Below are positions 44,848 to 53,405 of a stretch of DNA of 64,000 nucleotides, one piece after another. The translations under genes and the position numbers were made by a program. The notes under the pieces are model-generated. The model was not told where the DNA came from, did not search any database, and saw nothing but the letters and a program-made list of their open reading frames with translations. This DNA is from Flavobacterium shii. Lineage in GTDB: Bacteria > Bacteroidota > Bacteroidia > Flavobacteriales > Flavobacteriaceae. Numbering within the stretch: position 1 is the first letter of the stretch; every line of letters begins with the position of its first letter. The stretch covers positions 1 to 64,000 of the forward strand of contig NZ_JAOZEW010000011.1 of NCBI RefSeq assembly GCF_025847235.1, in the 5' to 3' direction.

Positions 44848-45357
44848 CTATTTAGGCATTACGCTAATACACTTATAAAAACGTTTCGTGTAATGTTCTG
44901 AGTCCAATGCACTAATAGTTACGCTCCCCGCTTTTCCTGAGGAAGCATGTATGAATTTTGACTTCATGCCATTGGCTTCACAGATGATCCCAACATGTCC
45001 CACAATGTTTTTGTTTTTATAACCGTAAAAAACTAAAACATCTCCAATTTTAAAGTCTTCAGCTTTCTTTGTAATTCCCAAATTTTTATAACCGCTTGAA
45101 CTTCTGGGTACGCTAACATTAAAATGTTTAAAAACATAATTGACAAAGCCGGAACAATCAAATCCCTTTTTAGGATTATTCCCGGCATATGAATAAGGCG
45201 TTCCCAAATATTGTTTAGAATATGTAATAATAGAATCTCTATCTGTTGTAGTTTGTATTTCTTGAATTTGATTTCTTATGATATTATCTTCTTTTTTTAT
45301 GGTAAAAGAAGATACTAAAATAGCTGTGGCAAATAATATATAAATGGGAAATTTCAT
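44848..45357 (-). CDS. NlpC/P60 (C40) family peptidase
   Basis: 169 residues with a short signal segment (IYILFATAILVSSF). The domain shows YLGTPYSYAGNNPKKGFDCSGFV (catalytic Cys in DCSG), GDVLVFYGY, GHVGII (catalytic His) and a final HASSGKAGSVTI. It cleaves gamma-D-glutamyl-diamino acid bonds in peptidoglycan stems. It is convergent with the L,D-transpeptidase gene, so both act on the wall but are not co-transcribed. The gap 44658-44847 holds degraded extragenic repeats. Confidence 0.93.
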   Translation of the reverse strand: MKFPIYILFATAILVSSFTIKKEDNIIRNQIQEIQTTTDRDSIITYSKQYLGTPYSYAGNNPKKGFDCSGFVNYVFKHFNVSVPRSSSGYKNLGITKKAEDFKIGDVLVFYGYKNKNIVGHVGIICEANGMKSKFIHASSGKAGSVTISALDSEHYTKRFYKCISVMPK

Positions 45358-45551
45358 CTTTAAAGGAAGTGGTATTTAATTTATAAAGGTATGTGGTTGC
45401 TTTTTAATATCAAAGGAATGGTTTATAATGAATCTTGAGAATGCGTAATAGGATTGGTGTTTTTTTATTACTATTTGACATTTTAGTATCTTCCTGAAGT
45501 ATGTAAATGATTTATATTTGTTAATCTCGTATATATTTTAAGAAATAAATT

Positions 45552-46646
45552 ATGTTTATCAAAAAAATACCGCTTTTAATTCTGTTTTTAACGATTTCGA
45601 TAGTTTCGATTTCGCAAAGCAAAAACAGTACATTTCTATACAATGGTCGTGTCGAAAAACTGGACAATAATAAGGTAATGCTTATTGGTTCTGCATCTTC
45701 GGTTTCATTTAATTTCACAGGAAATGAATGTGTGATTTCACTACAAAGCGTTGATTCCTGGGAGCATCATAATTATGTTTCTTTGGTTCTGGACGGGGAA
45801 TATATAGGTAAATTAAGAATTGAAAAAGGCGCAGTACAATCTTTTCCTGTTAAAGTTACCTCAACTAAAAAAGTCCATAACCTAACAATTTATAAAACTA
45901 CCGAAGCACATACGGGAGGTGTTTTATTTGTGGGGACAACGGCAAAATTAACTTCAATAACTTCCATAAAGAAAAAGAAAATTGAGTTTATAGGTGATTC
46001 TATTACTTGTGGAGCTGCAAGTGATCCATCGGATATTCCTTGTGATAAAGGGGAATATTTTGACCATCATAATGCTTATTATGCTTACGGACCTGTACTT
46101 TCCAGAGCAATTGGCGTAGATTATTTAATGAGTTCTGTATCTGGAATAGGAATGTATCGCAACTGGAATGATGAGAATAAAGATGAAGCAATTATGCCCG
46201 ATGTGTATGAGAATTTATACTTAACGAAAGACGCTTCGAAACCCAAATATGATTTTGCTTTTCAGCCTGATATTATAAGTATTGCTTTAGGAACGAATGA
46301 TTTTTCTGGTGGAGATGGCAAGAAAGAACGTTTGCCTTTTAATGCCGAAAAATATATTTCGAATTACATCAATTTTATAAAGATGTTGTATAAACACAAT
46401 CCAAAAACACAAATCGTTATTACAAATAGTCCAATGGTAAATGGCGAAAAAGCAGTCATTTTTGAGAATTGCCTGAAGAAAATAAAAGAAGCTTTTGCGA
46501 CTGATAAAACACATAAGACAATCATTATTTTTAAGTTTAAACCAATGATTCCGAAAGGTTGTTTAGGGCATCCCGATATTGCCGACCATAAAGTATTGGC
46601 GGATGAATATGCTCCATTTTTAAAAAAGTTACTAAATGAAAAATAA
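45552..46646 (+). CDS. CE2-like SGNH carbohydrate acetylesterase
   Basis: 364 residues with a signal peptide ending SISQS. Residues about 25-140 form a jelly-roll domain (RVEKLDNNKVMLIGSASSVS ... GGVLFVGTTAKLT). The SGNH domain follows with GDSITCG (nucleophile Ser), SVSGIG, GTNDFSGG and a final GHPDIADHKVLA (catalytic Asp and His). This two-domain order is that of carbohydrate esterase family 2, which removes acetyl groups from xylan and mannan. It overlaps the next gene by 11 bp. In this mannan locus it should deacetylate glucomannan fragments. Confidence 0.88.
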   Translation: MFIKKIPLLILFLTISIVSISQSKNSTFLYNGRVEKLDNNKVMLIGSASSVSFNFTGNECVISLQSVDSWEHHNYVSLVLDGEYIGKLRIEKGAVQSFPVKVTSTKKVHNLTIYKTTEAHTGGVLFVGTTAKLTSITSIKKKKIEFIGDSITCGAASDPSDIPCDKGEYFDHHNAYYAYGPVLSRAIGVDYLMSSVSGIGMYRNWNDENKDEAIMPDVYENLYLTKDASKPKYDFAFQPDIISIALGTNDFSGGDGKKERLPFNAEKYISNYINFIKMLYKHNPKTQIVITNSPMVNGEKAVIFENCLKKIKEAFATDKTHKTIIIFKFKPMIPKGCLGHPDIADHKVLADEYAPFLKKLLNEK

Positions 46647-48015
46647 TATATTTAAGTTTGTTTTCTTTCTGATGATTTCCAGTACTATGATGGCAAACGC
46701 TTCTCTTCCGAATATTTTTGGTGATAATATGGTTTTGCAACGCAATGCCGAAGTTAAAATATGGGGTTGGGGGAATCCTAAAGAAGAAATCAAATTAGTG
46801 TCTAGTTGGAACAATCAGGAATATAAAGTTGTAGCTAATAATCAGGCACAATGGGAACTCAAGATTAAAACGCCCGAAGCTGGAGGACCTTATACTATTA
46901 CTATAAAAGGATATAACGAAGTAGTACTTAAAAATATTCTTATAGGAGAAGTTTGGGTTTGTTCCGGACAATCGAATATGGAAATGTCTGCAAGTTGGGG
47001 AATCGATAATGGCGATGAAGAAGTAAAAAATGCGACTAACCCAAATATTCGGTTTTTTACTGTTCCAAAATTAACCGCTACAACCCCTCAGAATAATTTA
47101 TTAGGAAACTGGGTCGAATCGAATCCAGAAACTATGAAATATTTTAGTGCCGTTGGATATTTTTTTGGCAAACGTTTACAAGAAGATCTAAAGAATGTTC
47201 CAATAGGTTTAATCTCTTCAAATTGGGGTGGAACTCCTGCCGAAATCTGGATGCCCGAAGAAGTGGTTGCAAATGATCCTCTTCTGGCAGAAAACGCTAA
47301 AAAACTCAATGAGCAGGAATATGGACCAAGACAACCCGGACGCGCTTATAATGCGATGATTTATCCTTTGGCAGGTTTTAAAATTGCTGGAACAATCTGG
47401 TATCAGGGCGAGTCGAATGTAGGTTCTACTATTTATGACAAAACATTATCGGCTTTGATTACCTCTTGGAGAAAAGTTTGGCAAGACGATTTTCCGTTTT
47501 ATTTTGTACAGATTGCACCTTATAAAACTGGAAGTAATAATTTTTCGAATGTAGAGGTGAGAGATGCACAACGCAAAGTCCTTAAAGAAGTTCCTAATAC
47601 TGGAATGGTTGTAATAAGCGACGTTAGTGATGTGAAAGAAATTCATCCAAAGGATAAGAAAACGGTTGGAATTCGTTTGGCAAATCTAGCTTTGGAAAAT
47701 ACCTATAAAACCAATACCCATTTGGTAAATAGTCCGCTTTATAAAGGAATTAAGATAGAGAAAAACAAAGCAGTCATTTCTTTTGATTATGCCGATGGAT
47801 TGTATTTTAAAGACAAAAAAGAACAACAGTTTGAAATAGCAGGAACCGATGACGTTTTTTATCCAGCCGAAGCCGAAATCAAAAATAATGAAGTGGTATT
47901 AGTAAGCAAAAAGGTTAATGCTCCTGCAAAAGTTCGTTTTGCATGGGGAAATACAATCCAGTCGAATTTATTTAATAAGGCAAATTTGCCTGCTTCTTGT
48001 TTTATTACGGAATAA
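46636..48015 (+). CDS. Sialate O-acetylesterase (SASA) family protein
   Basis: 459 residues with a signal peptide ending MANAS. The opening LPNIFGDNMVLQRNAEVKIW and VWVCSGQSNMEMS (nucleophile Ser), then SNWGGTPAEIWMP and IWYQGESN, are diagnostic of this SGNH family; the catalytic His is probably in EIHPKDKKTVG. Family members remove acetyl groups from sialic acid and also from plant glycans. With a CE2-like gene overlapping by 11 bp, it probably acts on acetylated mannan at a different sugar position; the pairing is an inference. Reading continues through codons typical of the region. Confidence 0.88.
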   Translation: MKNNIFKFVFFLMISSTMMANASLPNIFGDNMVLQRNAEVKIWGWGNPKEEIKLVSSWNNQEYKVVANNQAQWELKIKTPEAGGPYTITIKGYNEVVLKNILIGEVWVCSGQSNMEMSASWGIDNGDEEVKNATNPNIRFFTVPKLTATTPQNNLLGNWVESNPETMKYFSAVGYFFGKRLQEDLKNVPIGLISSNWGGTPAEIWMPEEVVANDPLLAENAKKLNEQEYGPRQPGRAYNAMIYPLAGFKIAGTIWYQGESNVGSTIYDKTLSALITSWRKVWQDDFPFYFVQIAPYKTGSNNFSNVEVRDAQRKVLKEVPNTGMVVISDVSDVKEIHPKDKKTVGIRLANLALENTYKTNTHLVNSPLYKGIKIEKNKAVISFDYADGLYFKDKKEQQFEIAGTDDVFYPAEAEIKNNEVVLVSKKVNAPAKVRFAWGNTIQSNLFNKANLPASCFITE

Positions 48016-48085
48016 AGAAAATTTGGATTTTAGATTCTTTGCCACCCGAGCGATAGCGAACAGACGAAGTAAATTGTCTATAGAG

Positions 48086-48177
48086 GAACGCGGATTAAAC
48101 GGATTCGCTAAGGCGAAAACACGGATTAAACGGATTTTTCATCTATTATTTTTTTAAATCCGTTTTAAACCCGCGTT
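48086..48177. repeat. Dispersed inverted repeat (GAACGCGGATTAAACGGATT)
   Basis: Arms GAACGCGGATTAAACGGATT (48086-48105) and AATCCGTTTTAAACCCGCGTTC (48156-48177) with a second copy of the GGATTAAACGGAT string inside. It belongs to the gene-free gap 48016-48469, which also contains a REP-like element and an extragenic palindromic element, and no gene that I can see. Confidence 0.6.
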
Positions 48178-48249
48178 CCTTTCGTAAAGAGTTAGATAGA
48201 ATTTTATTGATGTAACGGATTGATGCGTTTTTTTGTTATGTCTCATTTT

Positions 48250-48276
48250 TTGTCAGACTGAGCGAAGTCGAAGTTC
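48250..48276. repeat. REP-like extragenic repeat
   Basis: TTGTCAGACTGAGCGAAGTC followed by GAAG is the reverse complement of the element at 40297-40322 with two differences. Confidence 0.6.
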
Positions 48277-48340
48277 CGTAATAGGAGTAACAAGATTGTA
48301 GAAATTTAATTTTTTTTTGAAAATAAAATGAGCTCGTTAA

Positions 48341-48445
48341 CCCGTTCGCGTGAGGGGATAGCAGTGGAAAGCCCACAGCCTGACGAAGGAAGTGCGAGGA
48401 CTTGAAGCGAATAGCCCGACCCGCTTTTTTCGGCGGGACACGCCC
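48341..48445. repeat. Extragenic palindromic element, copy D (GC-rich)
   Basis: An island far richer in G+C than its surroundings. It begins GGGGATAGCAGTGGAAAGCC and ends GAAGCGAATAGCCCGACCCG, matching the reverse complement of 54701-54781 (GATAGCTGTGGAAATCC ... AACGAATAGCAGGA) at both ends, with an unrelated centre. A hairpin CCCGC/GCGGG follows at 48420-48437. It lies 25 bp before the GH3 gene start. Confidence 0.65.
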
Positions 48446-48469
48446 AAAATATTAAACTATTTAACCATT

Positions 48470-50764
48470 ATGAAAAATAAAAAAATAATAACTATTGGGG
48501 TTTTTACCCTTTTTACAATTGGAATTATGGATGCACAAAAAAAGTCATATTTAGATAAAAATAAACCTGTCGAAGAACGCATTGATTTGTTAATGAAACA
48601 AATGACGCTGGAAGAAAAAGTGGGACAAATGAACCAATATAATGGGTTTTGGGATGTAACAGGACCGGCACCCAAAGGAGGAAATGCCGAATTAAAATAC
48701 GAGCATTTACGTAAAGGTTGGGTTGGCTCGATGCTTACGGTTCGTGGAGTAAAAGAAGTTCGTGCAGTACAGAAAATTGCTGTTGAAGAAACACGTTTAG
48801 GAATCCCGTTAATTATAGGTTTTGATGTTATCCACGGTTATAAAACATTGAGTCCGATTCCGCTGGCAGAAGCTGCAAGTTGGGATATGCAAGCGATTAA
48901 AAAATCGGCTAGTATTGCTGCCGATGAAGCTTCGGCATCTGGAATTAACTGGACATTTGGTCCGAATGTCGATATTTCGAACGATGCACGTTGGGGACGA
49001 GTGATGGAAGGCGCTGGTGAAGATCCTTATTTAGGGAGTAAAGTCGCAATTGCGAGAGTTACAGGTTTTCAAGGCGATACTAAAGAGGATTTGAGTAAGG
49101 TAAATACGATTGCTGCTTGTGCGAAACATTTTGCAGCTTATGGTTTTGCCGAGTCAGGTCGTGATTATAACACGGTAGATATGAGTATTTCTAAATTGTA
49201 TAATACCGTTTTACCACCCTTTAAAGCAGCTACAGAGGCAGGAGTTCGTACGTTTATGAATTCGTTTAATATTCTTAATGGAGTTCCGGCAACTGGAAAT
49301 AGTTTTTTGCAAAGAGATATTCTGAAGGGGAAATGGAAATTTGATGGTTTTATAGTTTCCGATTGGGCTTCGGTTCGTGAAATGATTGCGCACGGTTATG
49401 CCAAAGATGGTGCTGATGCTACGCAAAAAGCGGTAACAGCAGGATCGGATATGGATATGGAATCATATTTATATGTTACCGAATTGGCAAAGTTGGTTAA
49501 AGACGGCAAAGTAAAAGAAGCTTTGGTAGATGATGCAGTACGCAGAATTTTAAGAGTGAAATTTGAATTAGGATTATTTGATGATCCATATAAATATTGT
49601 GATGAAAAACGCGAGAAAGCTACTATAGGTAATAAAGCCAATAACGACGGCGTTTTGGACATGGCAAAAAAGTCAATTGTATTGCTTAAAAATGATAATA
49701 ATTTGCTTCCGCTAAAGAAATCCGGGCAGAAGATTGCTTTGATTGGAGCTTTGGCAAATGATAAAAATAGTCCGTTGGGAAGTTGGAGAATTGCTTCGGA
49801 TGATAATACAGCAGTTTCGGTTCTGGAAGGAATGCAGCAATACAAAGACAATCAGCTCACATTTGAAAAGGGAGCGGATTTAACGGTTGGGAAAACTACT
49901 TTCCTCGATGAGGTCGTTTTTAATACAACCGATAAAAGCGGATTTGAAGCGGCTAAAAAAGCAGCCAAAAATGCCGATGTTGTGGTAATGGTTTTGGGAG
50001 AACATGGTTTCCAGAGTGGGGAAGGACGTAGCCGGACAAACCTTGATTTACCAGGTTTACAGCAAGAATTACTAGAAGAAATATACAAAGTAAATTCTAA
50101 TATTGTATTGGTATTAAATAATGGCCGTCCGTTAAGTATTCCTTGGGCTGCCGAGCATATCCCGACAATTGTAGAGGCTTGGCATTTAGGAACACAAACA
50201 GGAAATGCTGTTGCACAAGTATTATATGGTGATTACAATCCAAGTGGTAAATTGCCAATTTCTTTTCCAAGAAATATAGGTCAGGTTCCTATTTATTATA
50301 ACAATTACAGTACAGGACGTCCTGTAAATAGTGATAAAAACGTATTCTGGTCCCATTATACCGATGTAGAGAAAACACCTTTATATCCGTTTGGTTTTGG
50401 ATTAAGTTATACCACATTTGAATATAAAAATCTGAAAGTAAACAAAGCTGTTTTTATAAAAAATGAGCCTGTAAATGTTATGGTTGAGGTTACAAACACA
50501 GGTAATTACGACGGAAAAGAAGTGGCTCAATTATATATTCACGATGATTTTGCAAGCATTGCAAGACCTGTAAAAGAACTTAAAGGGTTTGAATTATTAG
50601 ATCTCAAAAAAGGAGAAACCAAAATAGTCACTTTTACTTTAAGCCAAAAAGAATTAGGCTTTTATGATAACGAAGGAAACTATCTGGTTGAAGCAGGAAC
50701 TTTTAAAATAATGGTAGGGGGAAGCTCTGATAAAGGATTAGAAAGTGGTTTTGAATTGAAATAG
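48470..50764 (+). CDS. bglX: GH3 beta-glucosidase (BglX-like)
   Basis: 764 residues from the ATG at 48470 (MKNKKIITIGVFTLFTIGIM, signal peptide); a longer frame runs back into the palindromic element and is not used. The (beta/alpha)8 domain has GFDVIHGYKTLSPIPLA, GEDPYLG and the nucleophile in FIVSDWAS (Asp). The C-terminal sandwich has GEHGFQSGEGRSRTNLDLP, LYPFGFGLSYTTFEY and a fibronectin-like end, the full BglX layout. It removes terminal glucose from glucomannan oligosaccharides, probably in the periplasm. It belongs to the mannan locus by position. Confidence 0.9.
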   Translation: MKNKKIITIGVFTLFTIGIMDAQKKSYLDKNKPVEERIDLLMKQMTLEEKVGQMNQYNGFWDVTGPAPKGGNAELKYEHLRKGWVGSMLTVRGVKEVRAVQKIAVEETRLGIPLIIGFDVIHGYKTLSPIPLAEAASWDMQAIKKSASIAADEASASGINWTFGPNVDISNDARWGRVMEGAGEDPYLGSKVAIARVTGFQGDTKEDLSKVNTIAACAKHFAAYGFAESGRDYNTVDMSISKLYNTVLPPFKAATEAGVRTFMNSFNILNGVPATGNSFLQRDILKGKWKFDGFIVSDWASVREMIAHGYAKDGADATQKAVTAGSDMDMESYLYVTELAKLVKDGKVKEALVDDAVRRILRVKFELGLFDDPYKYCDEKREKATIGNKANNDGVLDMAKKSIVLLKNDNNLLPLKKSGQKIALIGALANDKNSPLGSWRIASDDNTAVSVLEGMQQYKDNQLTFEKGADLTVGKTTFLDEVVFNTTDKSGFEAAKKAAKNADVVVMVLGEHGFQSGEGRSRTNLDLPGLQQELLEEIYKVNSNIVLVLNNGRPLSIPWAAEHIPTIVEAWHLGTQTGNAVAQVLYGDYNPSGKLPISFPRNIGQVPIYYNNYSTGRPVNSDKNVFWSHYTDVEKTPLYPFGFGLSYTTFEYKNLKVNKAVFIKNEPVNVMVEVTNTGNYDGKEVAQLYIHDDFASIARPVKELKGFELLDLKKGETKIVTFTLSQKELGFYDNEGNYLVEAGTFKIMVGGSSDKGLESGFELK

Positions 50765-50899
50765 CAGGCTGGTTTAAATGAAAAAACATGAGTAATTTTT
50801 TACAAATACGATTTTAAATTCGTTATCTTTGAGAAACTTCGAAATAAAATGCTCCAAATAAAGCTACTGAATGAACACAATATTATAAATAAATTTTGG

Positions 50900-50935
50900 A
50901 CACGAATTTCACAAATTAGTTAGTGTAATTCGTGT
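50900..50935. repeat. Dispersed inverted repeat (ACACGAATT)
   Basis: Arms ACACGAATT and AATTCGTGT around CACAAATTAGTTAGTGT, which itself contains a second CAC/GTG pairing. It lies in the 288-bp gap after the GH3 gene. Confidence 0.55.
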
Positions 50936-51052
50936 TTGTTTTTTGTACTTATATCCAGACGGTAGCCAAATAAAAGGTTGTTTCATGACGAGGTTAATAA
51001 TTAAAGGTAAGCTGAAAACTTTATAGAGTAAGCACGATTTTAAAATATACTT

Positions 51053-51655
51053 ATGGAAAATTCTTTATTTAAAAAAGTGAAAATTGCTATTGATTACTGG
51101 TACATTCCATTACTAGTGGGAATACTTTTTGTTGGAATCGGAATTTGGTCTTTTATAACACCATTGGCGGCTTATTTAACCCTTGCATTTCTTTTTAGTA
51201 TTTCATTTCTGGCGACTGGAGTTTTTGAGGTTATTTTTGCACTTTCAAATAGAAAAAAACTTGACAATTGGGGATGGACGTTAGCATCGGGGATTTTAGG
51301 ATTGGTAGTAGGGATATTGCTTATTTCTAATCCGTTAATTTCTATTACAATACTTCCGTTATACGTAGGATTTGTAATTTTATTCCGTTCTATCATGGCG
51401 ATAGTTATTGCTTTTGATTTAAAGAGTTATGGCGTTAAGGATTGGGGGAATCTTTTGTTTTTAGGAATACTAGGAATTATATTTTCATTCATATTATTAT
51501 GGAATCCTATTTTTGCTGGGCTTTCATTAGTGTATTGGACTGCTTTTGCTTTTATTGCAATAGGTATTTTTTATATTTATTTCTCTTTCAAACTGAAAAA
51601 AATACATGATATCCCCGAAAAACTACATGAATTAAAAGATAAGCTCAATTCATAA
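51053..51655 (+). CDS. HdeD (DUF308) family membrane protein
   Basis: 200 residues with six membrane segments, arranged as three repeated hairpins (IPLLVGILFVGIGIWSF, LASGILGLVVGILLISNP, LLFLGILGIIFSFILLWNP). The WxLLxGILxxxxGIxxxxxP-like pattern is that of HdeD, linked to acid tolerance in E. coli. A short charged tail ends the protein. It is monocistronic and unrelated to mannan use, so it is probably a resident gene between the two arms of the locus. Confidence 0.85.
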   Translation: MENSLFKKVKIAIDYWYIPLLVGILFVGIGIWSFITPLAAYLTLAFLFSISFLATGVFEVIFALSNRKKLDNWGWTLASGILGLVVGILLISNPLISITILPLYVGFVILFRSIMAIVIAFDLKSYGVKDWGNLLFLGILGIIFSFILLWNPIFAGLSLVYWTAFAFIAIGIFYIYFSFKLKKIHDIPEKLHELKDKLNS

Positions 51656-51714
51656 AGAATACTGTTTTAGAGTATTAAAATAAATGACAGGAAAGCGGTT
51701 TTGAATTGGAGTAT

Positions 51715-52053
51715 TTAATAAATCTTTAAAATCATTAGTTCATCATTCGAAATAAATGATTTTATGATTTCTTTTTTTTAAATCAGAATTTCAGCAATTT
51801 GTTTTGTGCTCTTATTGAATGTTTTTAAAATTATTACTTTTGGAGGAACTCCCTTTAAAAGTAATAATTTTTCAAAATCATCATCATGGGTGAGTATGGT
51901 GAAGTTATTTTGCCTTGCAAATTCCCAAATTTCTATATCTTTTGCAGGTTGATTTACGCTAGTAATATTCTGTGAATGAAAAGTGCCTGAAAAATCATTT
52001 TCAACAAGTTTGAGAATTCTCCATGAAATATTTGTATCAAGAAGTAATTTTAT
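51715..52053 (-). pseudogene. DUF5615 PIN-like toxin, decayed (no ATG, internal stop)
   Basis: On the minus strand the frame from an ATA at 52053 reads IKLLLDTNISWRILKLVEND ... EIWEFARQNNFTILTHDDDF ... LKGVPPKVIIL..., the DUF5615 family with its LLLDxN and THDDDF motifs. The expected ATG is ATA. A TAA at 51778-51780 interrupts the frame after ...IAEILI; beyond it the same frame continues KKEIIKSFISNDELMILKIY to a stop at 51715, which looks like the usual C-terminus. It overlaps the antitoxin stop by 1 nt, as TAATA instead of TAATG. It is probably inactive unless ATA is used and truncation is tolerated. Confidence 0.75.
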
Positions 52054-52277
52054 TAAGCTGCAATTATTTTTGTGATGTTTTCTCTATTTGCCGCAAAAGC
52101 TAGAGCGGCAAGAATATGCTCTTTTTTTAACTCGGGAAAATCTTCGATAATTTCATCATATGACATTCCGTTAGCAAGCCACGAAAGGATATCAGAAACA
52201 CAAATTCGAGTTCCTGTAATAATAGGTTTGCCGAATCGGATGTCTGAATTTATAGAAATTAAATTTTGCCAGTTAGT
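52053..52277 (-). pseudogene. DUF433 antitoxin partner, no normal start codon
   Basis: The minus-strand frame reads NWQNLISINSDIRFGKPIIT then GTRICVSDILSWLANGMSYD and EIIEDFPELKKEHILAALAF to the stop at 52053, about 73 residues with the DUF433 signature RFGKPIITGTRI. No ATG, GTG or TTG occurs between the preceding in-frame stop and this region; the position where a Met is expected reads ACT, with ATA and ATT codons upstream. The stop overlaps the toxin start. The pair is a toxin-antitoxin relic, or it uses a rare start codon. Confidence 0.72.
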
Positions 52278-52381
52278 ATTTATAATTATTAAATTTATAC
52301 AAATTTATAAAAATAAAGCGCTAATTTGCTTTAAAATAATTTTGATTGGTTACAAGGAATTATATCAATAAATAGATTAAA

Positions 52382-53338
52382 ATGAAATACAACAGATGCG
52401 GAAAAAGCGGTTTATTATTACCGCAAATTTCTTTGGGATTATGGCATAATTTCGGTTCGGTAGATAATTTTGAAAATGGAGAAAGTATTATCAAAGAAGC
52501 TTTTGATAAAGGGATCACACACTTTGATTTAGCCAATAATTATGGACCGGTTCCAGGTTCTGCCGAAGAAAATTTCGGAAAAATATTGTGGCATAATTTT
52601 CAAGGAAATAGGCGCGATCAAATCGTAATTTCTACCAAGGCTGGTTACACCATGTGGGACGGACCTTATGGTGATTGGGGTTCTCGAAAATACTTATTAT
52701 CGAGCTTAGACCAGAGTTTAAAACGAATGAAACTTGATTATGTAGATATTTTTTATTCACATCGTTTTGATCCCGAAACACCACTTGAAGAAACCATGAT
52801 GGCCTTGGATTACGCTGTAAGAAGTGGAAAAGCATTGTACGCAGGAATATCCAATTATAATGCAGAACAAACCCGAGAAGCAACGGCAATTTTAAAACAA
52901 TTGGGAACGCCTTGTTTAATTCATCAGGTTAAATATTCGATGTTTGTTCGCGAAGCCGAAGCAGGTTTACTAGATGTTCTGGAAGAAAAAGGAGTAGGAT
53001 GTATTGCATTTTCGCCTTTGGCACAAGGACTTTTAACCGATAAATACTTGAAAGGGATTCCTGAAAATTCCAGAGCTTCAAATCCAAACGGACATTTACA
53101 ACTCGAGGAAGTATCGGAGCAAAAAGTATTAAAGATTATTGCCTTGAACGAAATTGCTAAAAACAGAAACCAATCTTTGGCACAAATGGCACTGGCTTGG
53201 TTATTAAAAGACAACCGAATTACATCGGTTTTAATTGGAGCAAGTTCTGTAGGACAGCTAAATAATAATATAGATAGTTTGCAAAATCTTGATTTTTCTC
53301 AAGAAGAATTAAAAGCGATTGAAACTATTTTAGGATAG
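52382..53338 (+). CDS. Aldo/keto reductase (AKR14/YghZ-like)
   Basis: 318 residues, cytoplasmic. The catalytic tetrad is visible: Asp in HFDLANNYG with the Tyr, Lys in VISTKAGYTMWDGPYG, His in FYSHRFDPETP. The YTMWDGPYGDWGSRKYLL insert matches the L-glyceraldehyde-3-phosphate reductase group. It uses NADPH to reduce aldehydes such as methylglyoxal. The C-terminus GASSVGQLNNN is the NADP-binding end. It is convergent with the mannan operon. No direct link to mannan use is seen. Confidence 0.9.
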   Translation: MKYNRCGKSGLLLPQISLGLWHNFGSVDNFENGESIIKEAFDKGITHFDLANNYGPVPGSAEENFGKILWHNFQGNRRDQIVISTKAGYTMWDGPYGDWGSRKYLLSSLDQSLKRMKLDYVDIFYSHRFDPETPLEETMMALDYAVRSGKALYAGISNYNAEQTREATAILKQLGTPCLIHQVKYSMFVREAEAGLLDVLEEKGVGCIAFSPLAQGLLTDKYLKGIPENSRASNPNGHLQLEEVSEQKVLKIIALNEIAKNRNQSLAQMALAWLLKDNRITSVLIGASSVGQLNNNIDSLQNLDFSQEELKAIETILG

Positions 53339-53343
53339 ATTGT

Positions 53344-53404
53344 ATTGTAGAGACGCGTTGTTGAGACTCACAGCAGTGCGTCTATTTTTGCGCGTCTCTA
53401 CAAT
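53344..53404. terminator. Long inverted repeat, bidirectional terminator
   Basis: ATTGTAGAGACGCG (53344-53357) pairs perfectly with CGCGTCTCTACAAT (53391-53404), with inner GAGAC/GTCTC-like strings. It lies between the convergent reductase and GH5 genes and shares its core with 26520-26541. Confidence 0.75.
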
Positions 53405-53405
53405 A

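Noticed and set aside
52072..52371. Rightward 99-codon frame over the DUF433 gene
   Set aside because: It is antisense to the clear DUF433 sequence and shows no family features.
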